64,000 bases of DNA from Phoronis australis (Eukaryota > Phoronida > Phoronidae), in assembly GCA_002633005.1 (NCBI GenBank), contig NMRA01000081.1, positions 540,736-604,735 of the forward strand, in the 5' to 3' direction. Position numbers and translations under genes: made by a program. This document shows, piece by piece, positions 35,201-44,400 of this stretch; within the stretch, counting starts at the first letter, position 1; every line of letters starts with the position of its first letter. The notes below the pieces were generated by a model. It saw only the letters and a list, made by a program, of their open reading frames with translations. It searched no databases and was not told where the DNA came from.

Positions 35201-38200
35201 TCGGAAATTTCCAATTTGACGGATGACAATGAATGAGCACAATGAAATTAAACAACGTCGTTTTACAGTTTGTAAGATTCATAATAAACATATTTTGAAT
35301 ATTGCAATGCATGTGTTCCAAAATCTAAATAACTTGGGTCCTATATTTTTGTATTCGTGCTCGCCAAATGAAAGTAATCGTGAGTGTTGCTGTGTTGCAA
35401 AATCTCTTATCCTGGGCCGATTTGAAAAATTCAAAGTTGTACTCATATTTGTTTTCGCTCCTCTTTTCAAACATTACAGTAAAAACTACGTAAAACTCTC
35501 TCCATAAAAAGTACAGTCTGTTACGCTAGATTGTAATCAGCTGATCATATCCGCATGAGCGAAGCCAATTATCCTGGCTCGTGACTCGATGAATAGAGCA
35601 GCTTGGCGGCATCCCTTTGATCGTGAGCCGAGCGCGACTCAGCCAATGTGGATAAATACGGTCAAGTTCAATCTGCCAAACCCCACCGTTTACCCTGATA
35701 GGCGGGGTTTGGGCCAATCTTATTTAGTGGGAATGTTTATAGCATGGCAAAATCAGTGCATGACCAATGAAGTAGTAGGCTGTGTACTAACAAATGTATC
35801 CAGTTTATTTGTGTATTCTATTTTCAAGTTGCACAACCACTATTAAGGAGAAAAAACAGCATTAAATGCTATACGAACACTTCAAAGTAGTCAATCACAA
35901 AAATGTACGAGTCCAAACTGATCCAACCAATCAGAAAACATCTTACCTTCGAAACCATTGGGGCAGTTACACCTGAATTTGTTAACGAGGTCATCACACG
36001 TTGCTCCATGCAAGCACGGGCTCGAGGCGCACTCGTTCACCTCCTGCTCACAGAGGGCACCACTGTAGCCAGGACTGCAGTTGCACTGTGCCCTGTTCCC
36101 AAGTCCATTTTCACAACTACCGCCATTTAAACACTTTGGAGCGTCTGGCTGCCTACAGTAGTCAACTTCTGTAATGAAGGATAAGTAGGCCGTCTTATTA
36201 CCAGTACAGCATGATCTCGGAATAATTTTCTGATTTAAAAAATGGAGAGCGTCATCTTTTTGTAAATCCCCAAATTTAGTTTCACTGTTTCAAAATCATA
36301 AAAACATATAACATGGGAATTTCTTTACCAAAGCAGTCCGTTAGACTGACTGATCCTGGGCTGGATGTTCTCTTGCCACTGGGGCACTGAATGCAGAGCC
36401 TGGACCCACTTTCAGGTTGATACGTGTTGTTAGGACACTGACTGCAAGGTGTCAAGCCAGTCCCGTTGTTAAACCAACCAGGTTCGCACACAGCTGGAAG
36501 GAGAGAGTCATGATATATCAAACCACTAGATATTAAGACCTATGGCCATACATCAGAGATGCATTTTTCAAAGATCCACTATCCACAAAANNNNNATCCA
36601 AAAAAAACCCCCCCCCCCCCCCCGATCACCCTCAGATCATTCTTTTGCACACCCTGTCACAACCCAATGAGTGAAATACACAAATATGTACAGAATAGGC
36701 AATTAGCACCAGGGACAGAGCATTTGTAACTGGTTGGTAACATCCATAAATCTTCAGATAAATACACAAGTCCATTACTTACATCCACAGTCAGTTTCAC
36801 TGACTGAACCCAACCTGCTGGTGGTTTGGTTAAATGGACACAGCTGACACTGGGTGGCACCACTGACAGGTTGGAATGAACCCAGGTCGCAGAGGTCACA
36901 TGGTTCAATGCCCATGCTGGAGAAAGAACCAGCTGAGCATTTGGCTGAAATAAAAGGCATTTTCTTCAAAAATCCCAACTGTAGAGCTGGCACTATAGAA
37001 AACACTGAATTAAGTTACAATACAACAGGAGATACTGAAGAAAACATACAACTTGTACCAAATGCTCCACAAATTGAAACAACACGAACTCAAGATAGTC
37101 CCTGAATAACTGGCACAACAGAGCATGATACAAGTGCAGCCTTAAACTTGTGGGAATAACAATTGGTTTAATCTACAAATATGAGAGAATAAATGAACAT
37201 GAATGTATTAGAATTGGTAGAATAAATATACCAAAATAAAACAACAAAAATGGATCACTGAACTTTTCGGATATAATACCATCCTTTGATCCATAAATTG
37301 TTTTATTTACGCATATTTATTCTACTTTACGACACACAAGTGCATCCTTTAGAGGATCTGGATCACCTCTTTTAGTTTCAAATTTATTTTCTATGTTATT
37401 AGAATTGGTAAAATTATAAAACCCTTGGTTCTGCATTCCAAGAAAACCAGGGAATGATTCGTATTTTTAAGTAAGCTAAACATCAAAACCCCTTTCAATG
37501 AGAACCAATTTTCAATCCTTTCTGTATCTTAAAGTAGGAGTCCTTAGATCACAATACGGACTTCTAACGCACGTGCTTATTTTGCAACCATTCACATTTA
37601 AAGAGGAAATTACAACAATATGGTCTAAATTCTTGTTTATAATTATCATCACGTCAACTGAATTGTACGTCGCTATACAAAATTATTTACATATTTACTG
37701 TTGTGGTGTTGTAACGCTATTGTTGTAATGGAGAATAGAAACGGCGCCATTTTCGTTTGTTACACATCTGTGACGTGGTGTAGGGAACACAAAGGAAACA
37801 ATGTGTGTCCAAGTGAGTACAGCAGTGTAGATGAGGAATACTTTAAAAGATACAGGGACGGACAGGTGGACTTTTCAGATGATTCCAACATTTCGGACAT
37901 GGAGGAGGAGGTGACAGATCCCATAGGAACAATTTGGGTTCACAGCTTTTCTGTAGTGGAGCCGTTCTCCCTCGATCCCTTTCACGGCCCTTTCTCCAGT
38001 CGTCGAAGACTCAACACCAGTCGGTTCGTCCAGTGAACATCCACAGGCAGAAGGTGCGCAGGAGTTACGATTGGATGTTAGTGACTGGTAAGAATATTGT
38101 CTATTATGTATCTTACAACTACGAATTATTACTTGGTCTTTTTTAATTCAAAAGTTGGTGCTTTACCAGTCAGTTCCAGGTGCCCACGTCCCTACTGGTG

Positions 38201-40345
38201 AATCGTGTTTCAGCCATGGATAAATATCAGTTTCAGTGATAAAAAACTGGGATTTTTTTTAATTTTAGCAAATCACTCAAAGTGTTTGGTCTCTGATTAT
38301 TTGTAGACAGTGTTGCTCACCACTGCTTTGAGCTCGTGAGACTTGGGTTCAAATACTGGCTTTCACTGGCAGACAATTGGGCATTGCACAAAATGGTCTC
38401 CTACTTCTCTGAGACTGAGCTCTGTGTTACTAGTGAGTAAAGGAAAGTATGCAAGGGAATGAATGAGAGCCACTTTGGAATAATCGACTGTGAAGTGTAA
38501 AGAAGAGGATTAAAGAATCACAATTTTATAATGTAGACTGTCTCACCTCAGTGCTGGGGGGGGGGATTCTATAGGTTATAGAACAGGTCATGTCATTTTC
38601 GTACTTAGGGGCCAAGTAAACTCGGACCCATATCAATGTACACGTGTTCCAAAACTTTTATTTTGTAAGGCGATGCTTGATGGAAACAACCATTTCATGT
38701 CGATGTACATTGACCCAAATTGTTGCCATTATTTATAAATAAATATCGGGTACATGGCCTGGGTACGAGTCGACTACTTGGGTAGGAACCACCTGGTAAA
38801 GTTTCTATAGAGTGCATACCATTGGATTGGTGATTGCCCATATAGCATATGGAGAAGTTTTAAGAAATGTATATTGTAATATTTAAAATATGGGCGACCC
38901 TTTGAGTGGCAACACTGCTTTTCAAGTTGGTTTACGCCATTGGCGTTGTCTAGTTTGATTAATTGTAGGTGGGTGAAAATAGGGTTCAGATTGGGAAAAG
39001 AGATCTCACGACTACTTACGAAACAGACCCCTCAATCAATGAATCAGGGCAACTACCTTGTGTCTTAGGGTCAGCTTAACAGTCCATTATTATATCCCAC
39101 GGGCATGATCTACCACTGCCTTGGGTGTAGCATTATTCATATAATATATGAAAAGTAAATATCCTTACTATATATGACCAATTTGTATGAAAAGTAAATA
39201 GGTTGTGATGTTCCAAATTTTGTTTTTGGAAACAGATTTGATTTTTGTTCTGTTGTAAACAGGTCGCTGCTCAAGTGGGGTTTACTCTGAACAATCAATT
39301 TTCTTGAAAACTGAAGTCGTACGCAGCCCCCTCAATCAAATTTGGCAGAGGCACTCTTGGTAAATTTTTCAATTTAAAATTTTGATGTTTATTGAAGTTA
39401 TGTATTATTGTTGATACATCTTGCAGGTGCACCTGTGGCAACTGTCAGACAACCCCAGTTGTTGAAGAAAGAGTATGTTGTCAACAAGTCGACAAGGTTG
39501 TTGCAAAACTTGATGAAGAAATGAAGCATGACAAATTACACAGAAGATAAAAATATATTGTGGAGCATGGGGGTTCTAAACTTGTATACATCAATCATGA
39601 TGTTTTGGAGACTGCATGGCTGCAATACAAAAGTCAATATCCTGATGGCTATGACAGAACCTTGGATAAAAGGATGCGACACGTGGCCTACTGACAGTTC
39701 CATAGATGGGTGCATGGTCACTTAGGACGAACTGTCCATGTTGTCATTCCAGCATGCGCAGTAGCCTGCATCAGAGCTGTCTACCCACCGCCAGGAAATG
39801 AGGAGGACTTTGAGTTCCAAGGATTTTCTTAATAGTTTCATCCATTTATAGATATCAACAGTTGTCTTAGCCCTGGAATGCCAGCTCCTAAAAATGACCT
39901 ATGTATTCTATTATTAAAACTTGTGACTCGGGGACTAGCCTTCATGTAATTCGAATGAGTTGCAAAAAGTTGTAGTGACAAATTCCATAGAAAGAACAAA
40001 CATCGTAACGAACAAATGCAATCGCAGTGCAGCCTCAGGGGCATGAAATTGAAGTTGACATTCCATGAATAGACTTCTGTGGTTTCAGAATGGTAAATAA
40101 TTAACACAGCGAGCAGCATTTATTGATGCTCATCAATCTGGTTAGTTATAATAACATGATCATGACAAGTGTAATTTAACTAGGACTACATTATAAACCT
40201 CTAAACTCAACATCAGTTGAACTTACGGTTTACCTAGGTAAACAGAGGAATTGGTCTCATTGGAGTCCAGTTTGTGTGCTTGAAGCAAACACACATTGAA
40301 CAGTATGACTGTTACATAAAAAATTAAGTTTTGAATCTGGGCCAT
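15012..40345 (-). CDS. Gene B: transmembrane SVEP1-like receptor (GCC-EGF-pentraxin-EGF-SEA-TM-tail), 18 exons
   Basis: The spliced frame is 1275 codons plus TAA, with every exon phase agreeing. Approximate residues: signal peptide 1-23; GCC2/GCC3 modules 38-91 and 92-146; EGF 1-6, 147-377; pentraxin 378-582; EGF 7-8, 583-658; EGF 9-13 and a Ser/Thr linker, 659-900; EGF 14, 901-943; SEA 944-1056 with GSVIV at 1004-1008; TM helix 1067-1090; basic stop CKKRRK; tail 1091-1275. Tail motifs are NPAY 1115-1118, YAEL 1155-1158, YLQP 1178-1181, YLVP 1201-1204, YLDV 1233-1236 and RKLPAVP near 1260. GCC, six EGFs, then pentraxin is the order of the central part of SVEP1. The SEA/TM/tail end is not part of known SVEP1. 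It is likely an adhesion or engulfment-type signalling receptor (inference). Splicing is predicted from sequence only. Confidence 0.8.
16041..16146. repeat. 53-bp direct duplication
   Basis: Two near-identical copies beginning CTTGTGAGTACACACTGC lie at 16041 and 16094, in the last gene B intron. Confidence 0.85.
17085..17242 (-). CDS. Gene B exon 17: juxtamembrane tail with NPAY
   Basis: The exon is phase 2 to 1, acceptor TCTGTTGCAG and donor G|GTACAT. It reads [19 protein letters not shown] followed by IGDNL. NPxY is a binding motif for PTB-domain adaptors and an endocytic signal. Confidence 0.82.
18231..18357 (-). CDS. Gene B exon 16: transmembrane helix
   Basis: The exon is phase 1 to 2, acceptor TTTAGTTTCAG and donor GC|GTAAGT. 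After TAKGSGS comes a 24-residue hydrophobic stretch ([12 protein letters not shown]...VLM) and the basic stop-transfer CKKRRKDK, giving a type I single-pass topology. Confidence 0.85.
20147..20158 (+). promoter_or_regulatory. CTCF-consensus match CCAGTAGGTGGC
   Basis: All twelve positions agree with the bilaterian CTCF core CCASYAGRKGGC. It is intronic in gene B. It is a sequence match only. Confidence 0.3.
20457..20620 (-). CDS. Gene B exon 15: SEA domain, second half with GSVIV
   Basis: The exon is phase 2 to 1, acceptor GCTTTCCAG. It starts [13 protein letters not shown], the canonical SEA autoproteolysis motif G|S(V/I)(V/I)V, then a helix and [10 protein letters not shown]. The donor G|GTTTGA is weak. 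Confidence 0.75.
20839..21013 (-). CDS. Gene B exon 14: SEA domain, first half
   Basis: The exon is phase 1 to 2, acceptor CATTTCAG. It reads [14 protein letters not shown], then [15 protein letters not shown] and IEVEILKIS, fitting the first strand, helices and second strand of SEA. The donor AG|GTCTCG is weak, but the phase matches the next exon exactly. Confidence 0.75.
21557..21685 (-). CDS. Gene B exon 13: EGF 14
   Basis: The exon is phase 1-1, 43 codons, acceptor GTTTTCAG and donor A|GTAAGT. It reads [15 protein letters not shown], then [16 protein letters not shown]. It is the membrane-proximal EGF next to the SEA domain. Confidence 0.87.
22413..23138 (-). CDS. Gene B exon 12: EGF 9-13 and Ser/Thr-rich linker
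   Basis: The largest exon (726 bp), phase 1-1, acceptor TTTCCAG and donor G|GTAAGG. It holds five EGF modules, including [55 protein letters not shown] and [14 protein letters not shown]. It ends in a Ser/Thr/Val linker (about 25 residues, mucin-like). A long plus-strand frame over the same bases is its antisense shadow. Confidence 0.92.
24129..24356 (-). CDS. Gene B exon 11: EGF 7 (calcium-binding) and EGF 8
   Basis: The exon is phase 1-1, 76 codons, acceptor CTTTCTAG and donor G|GTGGGT. EGF 7 starts [16 protein letters not shown] 8 reads [16 protein letters not shown]. Vertebrate SVEP1 has sushi domains straight after the pentraxin; here EGFs follow. Confidence 0.88.
25599..25799 (-). CDS. 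Gene B exon 10: pentraxin domain, part 3
   Basis: The exon is phase 1-1, 67 codons, acceptor TTTGACAG and donor G|GTAAGG. It reads [16 protein letters not shown], then [15 protein letters not shown] and ISYCG. The GEI..VNV and AWSDF blocks are the pentraxin C-terminal hallmarks. Exons 8-10 total about 205 residues, normal for a pentraxin domain. Confidence 0.9.
26247..26299. repeat. (GTC)n/(ATC)n microsatellite
   Basis: About ten GTC units run into six ATC units, in the intron before pentraxin part 3. Confidence 0.95.
26457..26643 (-). CDS. Gene B exon 9: pentraxin domain, part 2
   Basis: The exon is phase 0 to 1, acceptor TCTTGCAG and donor G|GTAGGT. It reads [11 protein letters not shown], then [13 protein letters not shown], close to the pentraxin HxCx(S/T)WxS signature with Tyr in the His place, and the hairpin [12 protein letters not shown]. 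Confidence 0.88.
27480..27706 (-). CDS. Gene B exon 8: pentraxin domain, part 1
   Basis: The exon is phase 1 to 0, acceptor TACATTCAG and donor AAG|GTAGAG. It encodes [14 protein letters not shown], then [19 protein letters not shown] and TLTDYNQLK, the N-terminal beta-sandwich of a pentraxin/LamG-like fold with its first disulfide cysteine. Confidence 0.88.
28602..28733 (-). CDS. Gene B exon 7: EGF 6
   Basis: The exon is phase 1-1, 44 codons, acceptor TGTTGCAG and donor C|GTAAGT. It reads [18 protein letters not shown] and [12 protein letters not shown]. It is the sixth EGF before the pentraxin, the same count as in vertebrate SVEP1. Confidence 0.88.
29370..29483 (-). CDS. Gene B exon 6: EGF 5
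   Basis: The exon is phase 1-1, 38 codons, acceptor TCTTTTTAG and donor G|GTGAGT. It reads [18 protein letters not shown] and [13 protein letters not shown] element begins 91 bp upstream in the adjoining intron. Confidence 0.88.
29574..31853. mobile_element. 2.3-kb TIR element, TA target duplication
   Basis: The ends are inverted: CCGTAAACGTTCGGGTTAAC on the left, and on the right the reverse complement of CCGTAAATGTTCGGGTTAAC. TA flanks lie at 29572-29573 and 31854-31855. Sub-terminal AAGCGCCCAC/TTAACCGCCC blocks repeat several times at each end. No transposase is visible. Internal sequence is shared with 62399-62780. It sits in the intron between EGF 3-4 and EGF 5. Confidence 0.75.
32345..33120. 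repeat. Diverged tandem duplication, period about 415 bp
   Basis: AATGCACTTAATGACCCC at 32464 and AATGCACCTAATGACCCC at 32879 anchor two copies. Shared blocks upstream (GTGTGGT, ACACATCAGAATA) and downstream (GACCTTTG.CCTATTT, TTAGAAAAG) support the duplication. Confidence 0.75.
33575..33799 (-). CDS. Gene B exon 5: EGF 3 and 4
   Basis: The exon is phase 1-1, 75 codons, acceptor TTTCCAG and donor G|GTAAGT. EGF 3 carries [15 protein letters not shown] and [15 protein letters not shown] 4 is calcium-binding type, [15 protein letters not shown] and CICQTGYTG. Confidence 0.9.
35947..36168 (-). CDS. Gene B exon 4: EGF 1 and 2
   Basis: The exon is phase 1-1, 74 codons, acceptor TCATTACAG and donor G|GTAAGA. 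EGF 1 reads VDYCRQ...[10 protein letters not shown]...[15 protein letters not shown] 2 reads [15 protein letters not shown]...CNCPNGFEG. Each has six cysteines. Confidence 0.88.
36329..36493 (-). CDS. Gene B exon 3: GCC2/GCC3 module 2
   Basis: The exon is phase 1-1, 55 codons, acceptor TCCTTCCAG and donor G|GTAAAG. It reads [19 protein letters not shown], then [18 protein letters not shown] and TDC. The assembly gap and poly-C lie 100 bp upstream in the intron. Confidence 0.85.
36591..36623. other. Assembly gap (5 N) beside poly-C
   Basis: Five Ns at 36591-36595 are followed by a 16-C run (36608-36623). It is a probable sequencing break at a homopolymer, in an intron between the two GCC modules. 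An unassembled stretch may be missing here. Confidence 0.95.
36783..36944 (-). CDS. Gene B exon 2: GCC2/GCC3 module 1
   Basis: The exon is phase 1-1, 54 codons, acceptor TTTATTTCAG and donor T|GTAAGT. It reads [38 protein letters not shown] and ETDCG, the ephrin-receptor-like cysteine pattern seen in SVEP1. Confidence 0.85.
37728..39832 (+). pseudogene. P2X7-like C-terminal-domain gene, decayed, two exons
   Basis: Exon 1 ends at 38087 and exon 2 starts at 39427. Across the junction (TG|GTAAGA ... TTGCAG|G) the frame reads DVSDWCTCGNC, then [16 protein letters not shown], the Cys-rich zinc-binding start of the P2RX7-type intracellular domain. Later blocks [30 protein letters not shown] and [18 protein letters not shown] match the rest of that family. 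Two in-frame stops break it: TAA at 39548-39550 and TGA at 39692-39694 (an Arg place in the family). In exon 1, a TAG at 37954-37956 or a frameshift separates the Asp-rich N-terminal frame (from ATG 37728) from the junction frame. No channel part is present. It lies antisense inside gene B intron 1. Confidence 0.8.
40234..40345 (-). CDS. Gene B exon 1: start codon and signal peptide
   Basis: ATG at 40345 is in ACAATGG context (A at -3, G at +4). It encodes [18 protein letters not shown] and then CLLQA|HKL, a textbook signal peptide with cleavage near residue 23, followed by N-glycosylation sequons (NET, NSS). The donor G|GTAAAC leaves phase 1, fitting exon 2. A downstream GTAAGT would be in the wrong phase. 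Confidence 0.75.
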
Positions 40346-40376
40346 TGTCTGAGGTTGAGACTGAATCTACTGTCCT

Positions 40377-40385
40377 CTTCTTATA
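40377..40385 (-). promoter_or_regulatory. Candidate TATA box of gene B
   Basis: TATAAGAAG on the minus strand lies 40 bp before the gene B ATG. Start-like TTCAGTC and TCTCAACC sequences sit about 23-30 bp downstream of it, which would give a very short 5' UTR. It is predicted by spacing only. Confidence 0.45.
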
Positions 40386-40929
40386 CAGCCGAACTCTCTA
40401 AAATTGGTAATTAAAAGCTTCAGTGAGAACTTTAGAAAAGTTAGCATTAATTCCGCAGTAACGCCTCCAAATAACTCTGTCAGTCTCACTGGATCCAACT
40501 TAGCGAGTTCTACTGTAGTTCAATGAGATATCAACTAAGTACACAACACAGCAACCACTGAATCTCAACCCAAAATCTCCAGTATGCAATAGCTTTAGAT
40601 GACTATGACATGGTATGAAAACACAAAAAGTATACACATGTGTAGGAATGGGAAATCTGGAGAGAGTGCTTATACCACTCACTCAAAATTCTCAAGTAAA
40701 TGTTTGAATTCTGTGCAAGTGATTATTCTGTGTACAATTTGGATGATATTGTCGCACGAAAAGACTGACAACCCAAACAGGTACCTTTTTATCCCCACTT
40801 AAGAAAGTCTTCCTATTCCTTTACCGATCCACTGTATGGGACAGCAACAGTTTAGTGCAAATCAAATCTACCTAAAAAAGCTATGCCACAATATTTATAG
40901 TCATTGTATTGAAGAAACATTGAAATATT

Positions 40930-41065
40930 TCCTGGGGCGGATCCAGGATTTTGAGTTAGGGGGGACCAGGACACAGTATTAGCCAGGATTTTGCCCGCCC
41001 AAACTGTCAAATGGAATCTGAGAGAATTTTAGGGGGGCCATGGCCCCCTCTAAATCTGCCACTGG
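40930..41065. repeat. Short MITE-like element between gene A and gene B
   Basis: The left end is GGGGCGGATCCAGGATTT. The right end, reverse-complemented, is CCAGTGGCAGATTTAGAGGG. They are imperfect inverted termini of about 20 bp around a 135-bp core rich in G/C runs, typical of small CAGTGGCG-type elements. Confidence 0.5.
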
Positions 41066-41201
41066 TTTCAATTATATAAGAACATAGTATATCACTGGGT
41101 TTATCTATACAAACGAGATAGCCAAATGCCACACACAAAAGCTTTTCACAATTTCCAGTACTGGTTCTATAACCACTCTGGCATTGTTATCTGTACCACT
41201 A

Positions 41202-41467
41202 TCAAAAATTTAATTTAAAACATTGGTAGGGACTGTCAAATATATGATGGAAAGAAATTCCAGTGCTGTTCATTGACAAAGCAGCCAGTCTGAATTTATC
41301 TGGATAACGGATCCTCATGTGTGCAACGGCATCCTCCTTGAACACATCTGGAGCACCAGCAGTCGGCATTGGACGAGCATCAATTTCTAAGCCAATTTCA
41401 AGACCTCCAGCTTCTCTTTTGTTCCTCACTAAGTCCAAGGTGTTCTCCCTTACTTCATTTACATACT
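41202..41467 (-). CDS. SVEP1-like: Gene A candidate terminal exon (RNKR site, stop TGA)
   Basis: The acceptor is TGCTTTTCAG in phase 1. It reads EYVNEVRENTLDLVRNKR, EAGGLEIGLEIDARPMP, DAVAHMRIRYPDKFRLAAL and so on to FKLNF, then TGA (41204-41202). No domain is recognised. There is no strong donor before the stop; weak ones (T|GTTTTA, A|GTCCCT) would be in phase 1. The reading as the last exon is inferred. Confidence 0.55.
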
Positions 41468-44400
41468 CTGAAAAGCACAACAGCAGCAACTCAAAAGTAA
41501 AAAAAACATTTTGAATCCAGAGTATTTGCCCACTTTTATAACCTTCAAGCAAATGCAAAACTAGATGTTAATCCTGTTTTTTTTTGAAGCAGATTACTTT
41601 AATAATCAAAATCTTGGAATTGAGTTACCTGACCGTGTTTTACTTTATTCATAGTCTGCACTTTTTTTCAAAATACGTGAATCTTTTGAGATCAGCTTTC
41701 TTTGCTGTGGCTTTTAGTTTTACTGACCCATTTATAACTAAATCTTTCACAGATTTTAAACACTTGAGAACTATGGTGATTGTGAAAAAAGATTGTTAAT
41801 TGTTCAGGCACTGCGAACGCGTCATGAATTCTTAGACATCAAAATTATCAAGGTAACTTACCTTTTTACGAGACCATTTTCAACCTTCATGATGTGTTAG
41901 TCATCGAAGCAGCCTTCCTCAAAATGTTCGGAGCATATTTCAGCTCCGACAGATAACTGACTCGACAGTCATTTTCCAAAGACGAGCAGTGCACACAAAA
42001 ACGTGCTATTACGCGGCTAGGTGCTTGTCTTTTTAGAATTTAAATGGGCTCACGCCTTCCACCTGGGTGGTGTAGGAAGAGTTAGCACACACACACCCAT
42101 GCACGGTTATTGCTAAAACACGTCAAGATTGAAACGTCTTTGTTCGTCGTGTACGTACTGTGATATAATGGCTGTGAACTGCATTGTGGGATATGATCTG
42201 GTTTGTGTTCCCCAACACCACGTCACGGTGTCAAAGGTCAACTTTTCACGGATTTTTTATTTTCGCTTTTTTAAAATAACTAAAGATACAATTATACGAT
42301 AATCTGAATAAAATACATCCAAATAGCAATACCTTGAAGATATTATGTTGGACCTTGCAAATTACTTTAAAATGGAGCAGAAATCACATAGGGAAATCAT
42401 TGAACATTTTTACTTTTATATTGTATCTGTAATATCTCATTGTCTTTAGCTCTATTTTTTCTATTCCACTTTAATTGTATTATAGATCTCATTTCTAAAT
42501 CATGTCCCACACAATCTATGTCTTTCATTTCATCTTCTAAAATATGTCACTATATCATTCCTATCACTTTTGTTTCATTTCTCACTTAGCATAATTCACT
42601 TTGTACTCAGTATTTGATTAATATCTTCTAGTTATTATTAGGTAGCTTAGTTTTCATAGTATTACTTTGATTTAAGTGACCCCTGTAGGAGAACAGTGAG
42701 TTTAAATGGACAAGCTACCCACACTATAAATTTAAATAACAAAGATTTCAACCAATCAATCTCACCAATACAAAAGGATGAGTTGAAGCTGCCCACTTCT
42801 GCAGTAGTTAGATTTGTTGGACAGGGTTTGCACTCCATTTGTCCCATCTCGTCTTGGTAACTTCCCACTGGACAGGGCACACAAGAGCCATTCCCATGGT
42901 ACATGCCCTCAGGGCAGTCCACTGAAATATTACGTAGTTGTCGTGCTATTACAATTTCATTATGTCGTTTCATCCAATCGTGATAAAACCCATCTCCAGT
43001 AAAGCAGGGTGGAGAAACAATCTGTAGCAAATCAGGGTAGAGAAACAATCAGAGTCAATCTCCTTACTTCTCTCTACGCATTTCTCATCATAATAGCCTA
43101 ACTCTATAAACATGAAGAGGGATCAAATCATAGAGACCCTGGTTTCCCATTTTTTTAAATATAAAAATCCTTATTAGTAAACATATAATTCCATTTTTTC
43201 CTACATAGTAGAATTGCACATCCTCTTTCGTTATTTCAAAGAGATAAACATAAAATGATCTGGGAATTGCCTCACTTTTCCCCTGAATTATGCTTCGTCT
43301 ATACTTTACCAACAACTTGCTGCAAAACCATAAAAAGAACAGAGCCACCTTCAGAAAGAATGAACAACTCCTTGTATCTATCTGTGACCAGAATTTGTCA
43401 AATTTGCTAATCAAAAACAAAAATATTAAAGTTATAGTATGTGCTACTGAAATGAGTAAATTCCATTTGAAATCTCTAATTCGCTGAAAAAATCAATTTC
43501 TGAAAATTCCCTCCCTTTTGCGTTGTCGACGAAAATCAGGGTCTCTACGAATCCTGCAGCTGTACTCACTGCAACTGGTACATTCAATGATCAAGTCTCT
43601 GCAAACACAAAGGTCAGAGGTCAGACAGTGTACAGTCAGGTACTTAATACAACTCATCACTCAACCTGGAGTCAATGTGATGATTTGTACAAACATTTTA
43701 CATAACTTTCAATATGAATTTCTCTGAGACTTATTTTTCCCAAAATATAAGCTTAAAAATCTAAGTCTCAGGAAGGCAATGTATGGATACCCTGTTACGC
43801 TTGACTATACAATTTGTGAACCAGATCACGATGTCAAAAGACTTAGACGATCGTTGAATTAACCAGTGGCAAAATAGGTTGGCAGAGTCTGGGTGTACAT
43901 CAATGACAATGACATTAATAGTTGACCATAGTGGCAGGTGCTGGTGTCATGGACAAATTCTTGTAATCCGTCGATGGCACTAATGGTTGACCAAAGTGGC
44001 GAGTGATGGCATCACGGGCAAATTCTTGTAATCAACTGTTGACGACAATAATGGTCCACCATAGAAGCGAGAGCTGGTGTCATAGGCAAATTATTGTTAT
44101 GATCCGTCGACGGCACTCTTTGGTAGACCAGGTGCAGTGTGCCCTTTTAATGGAAATAGTATTTATAAGAGAAACTTACGACAAAGCAATGAATACTCTT
44201 CATGGCGAGAAACCATCGGATATGGACAGTCCTCAAAGGCGTACCAAATGCTCTCATTCAGCTTTGTGACTGGGGACAGAATCACGGTGCCATTATCACT
44301 GATGTTCATGTCCTGTTTGTCTATTAAATCATTCATTGTGTAGACGACTTCTTCCAGAGCTAGATAAATGTTAAACTGCTCATGCTTGCTTTCCACTGTC

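Noticed and set aside
37728-39832. A P2X receptor channel gene
   Set aside because: Only the P2X7-type intracellular C-terminal domain is present; no ATP-binding ectodomain or TM segments, and the frame is broken.
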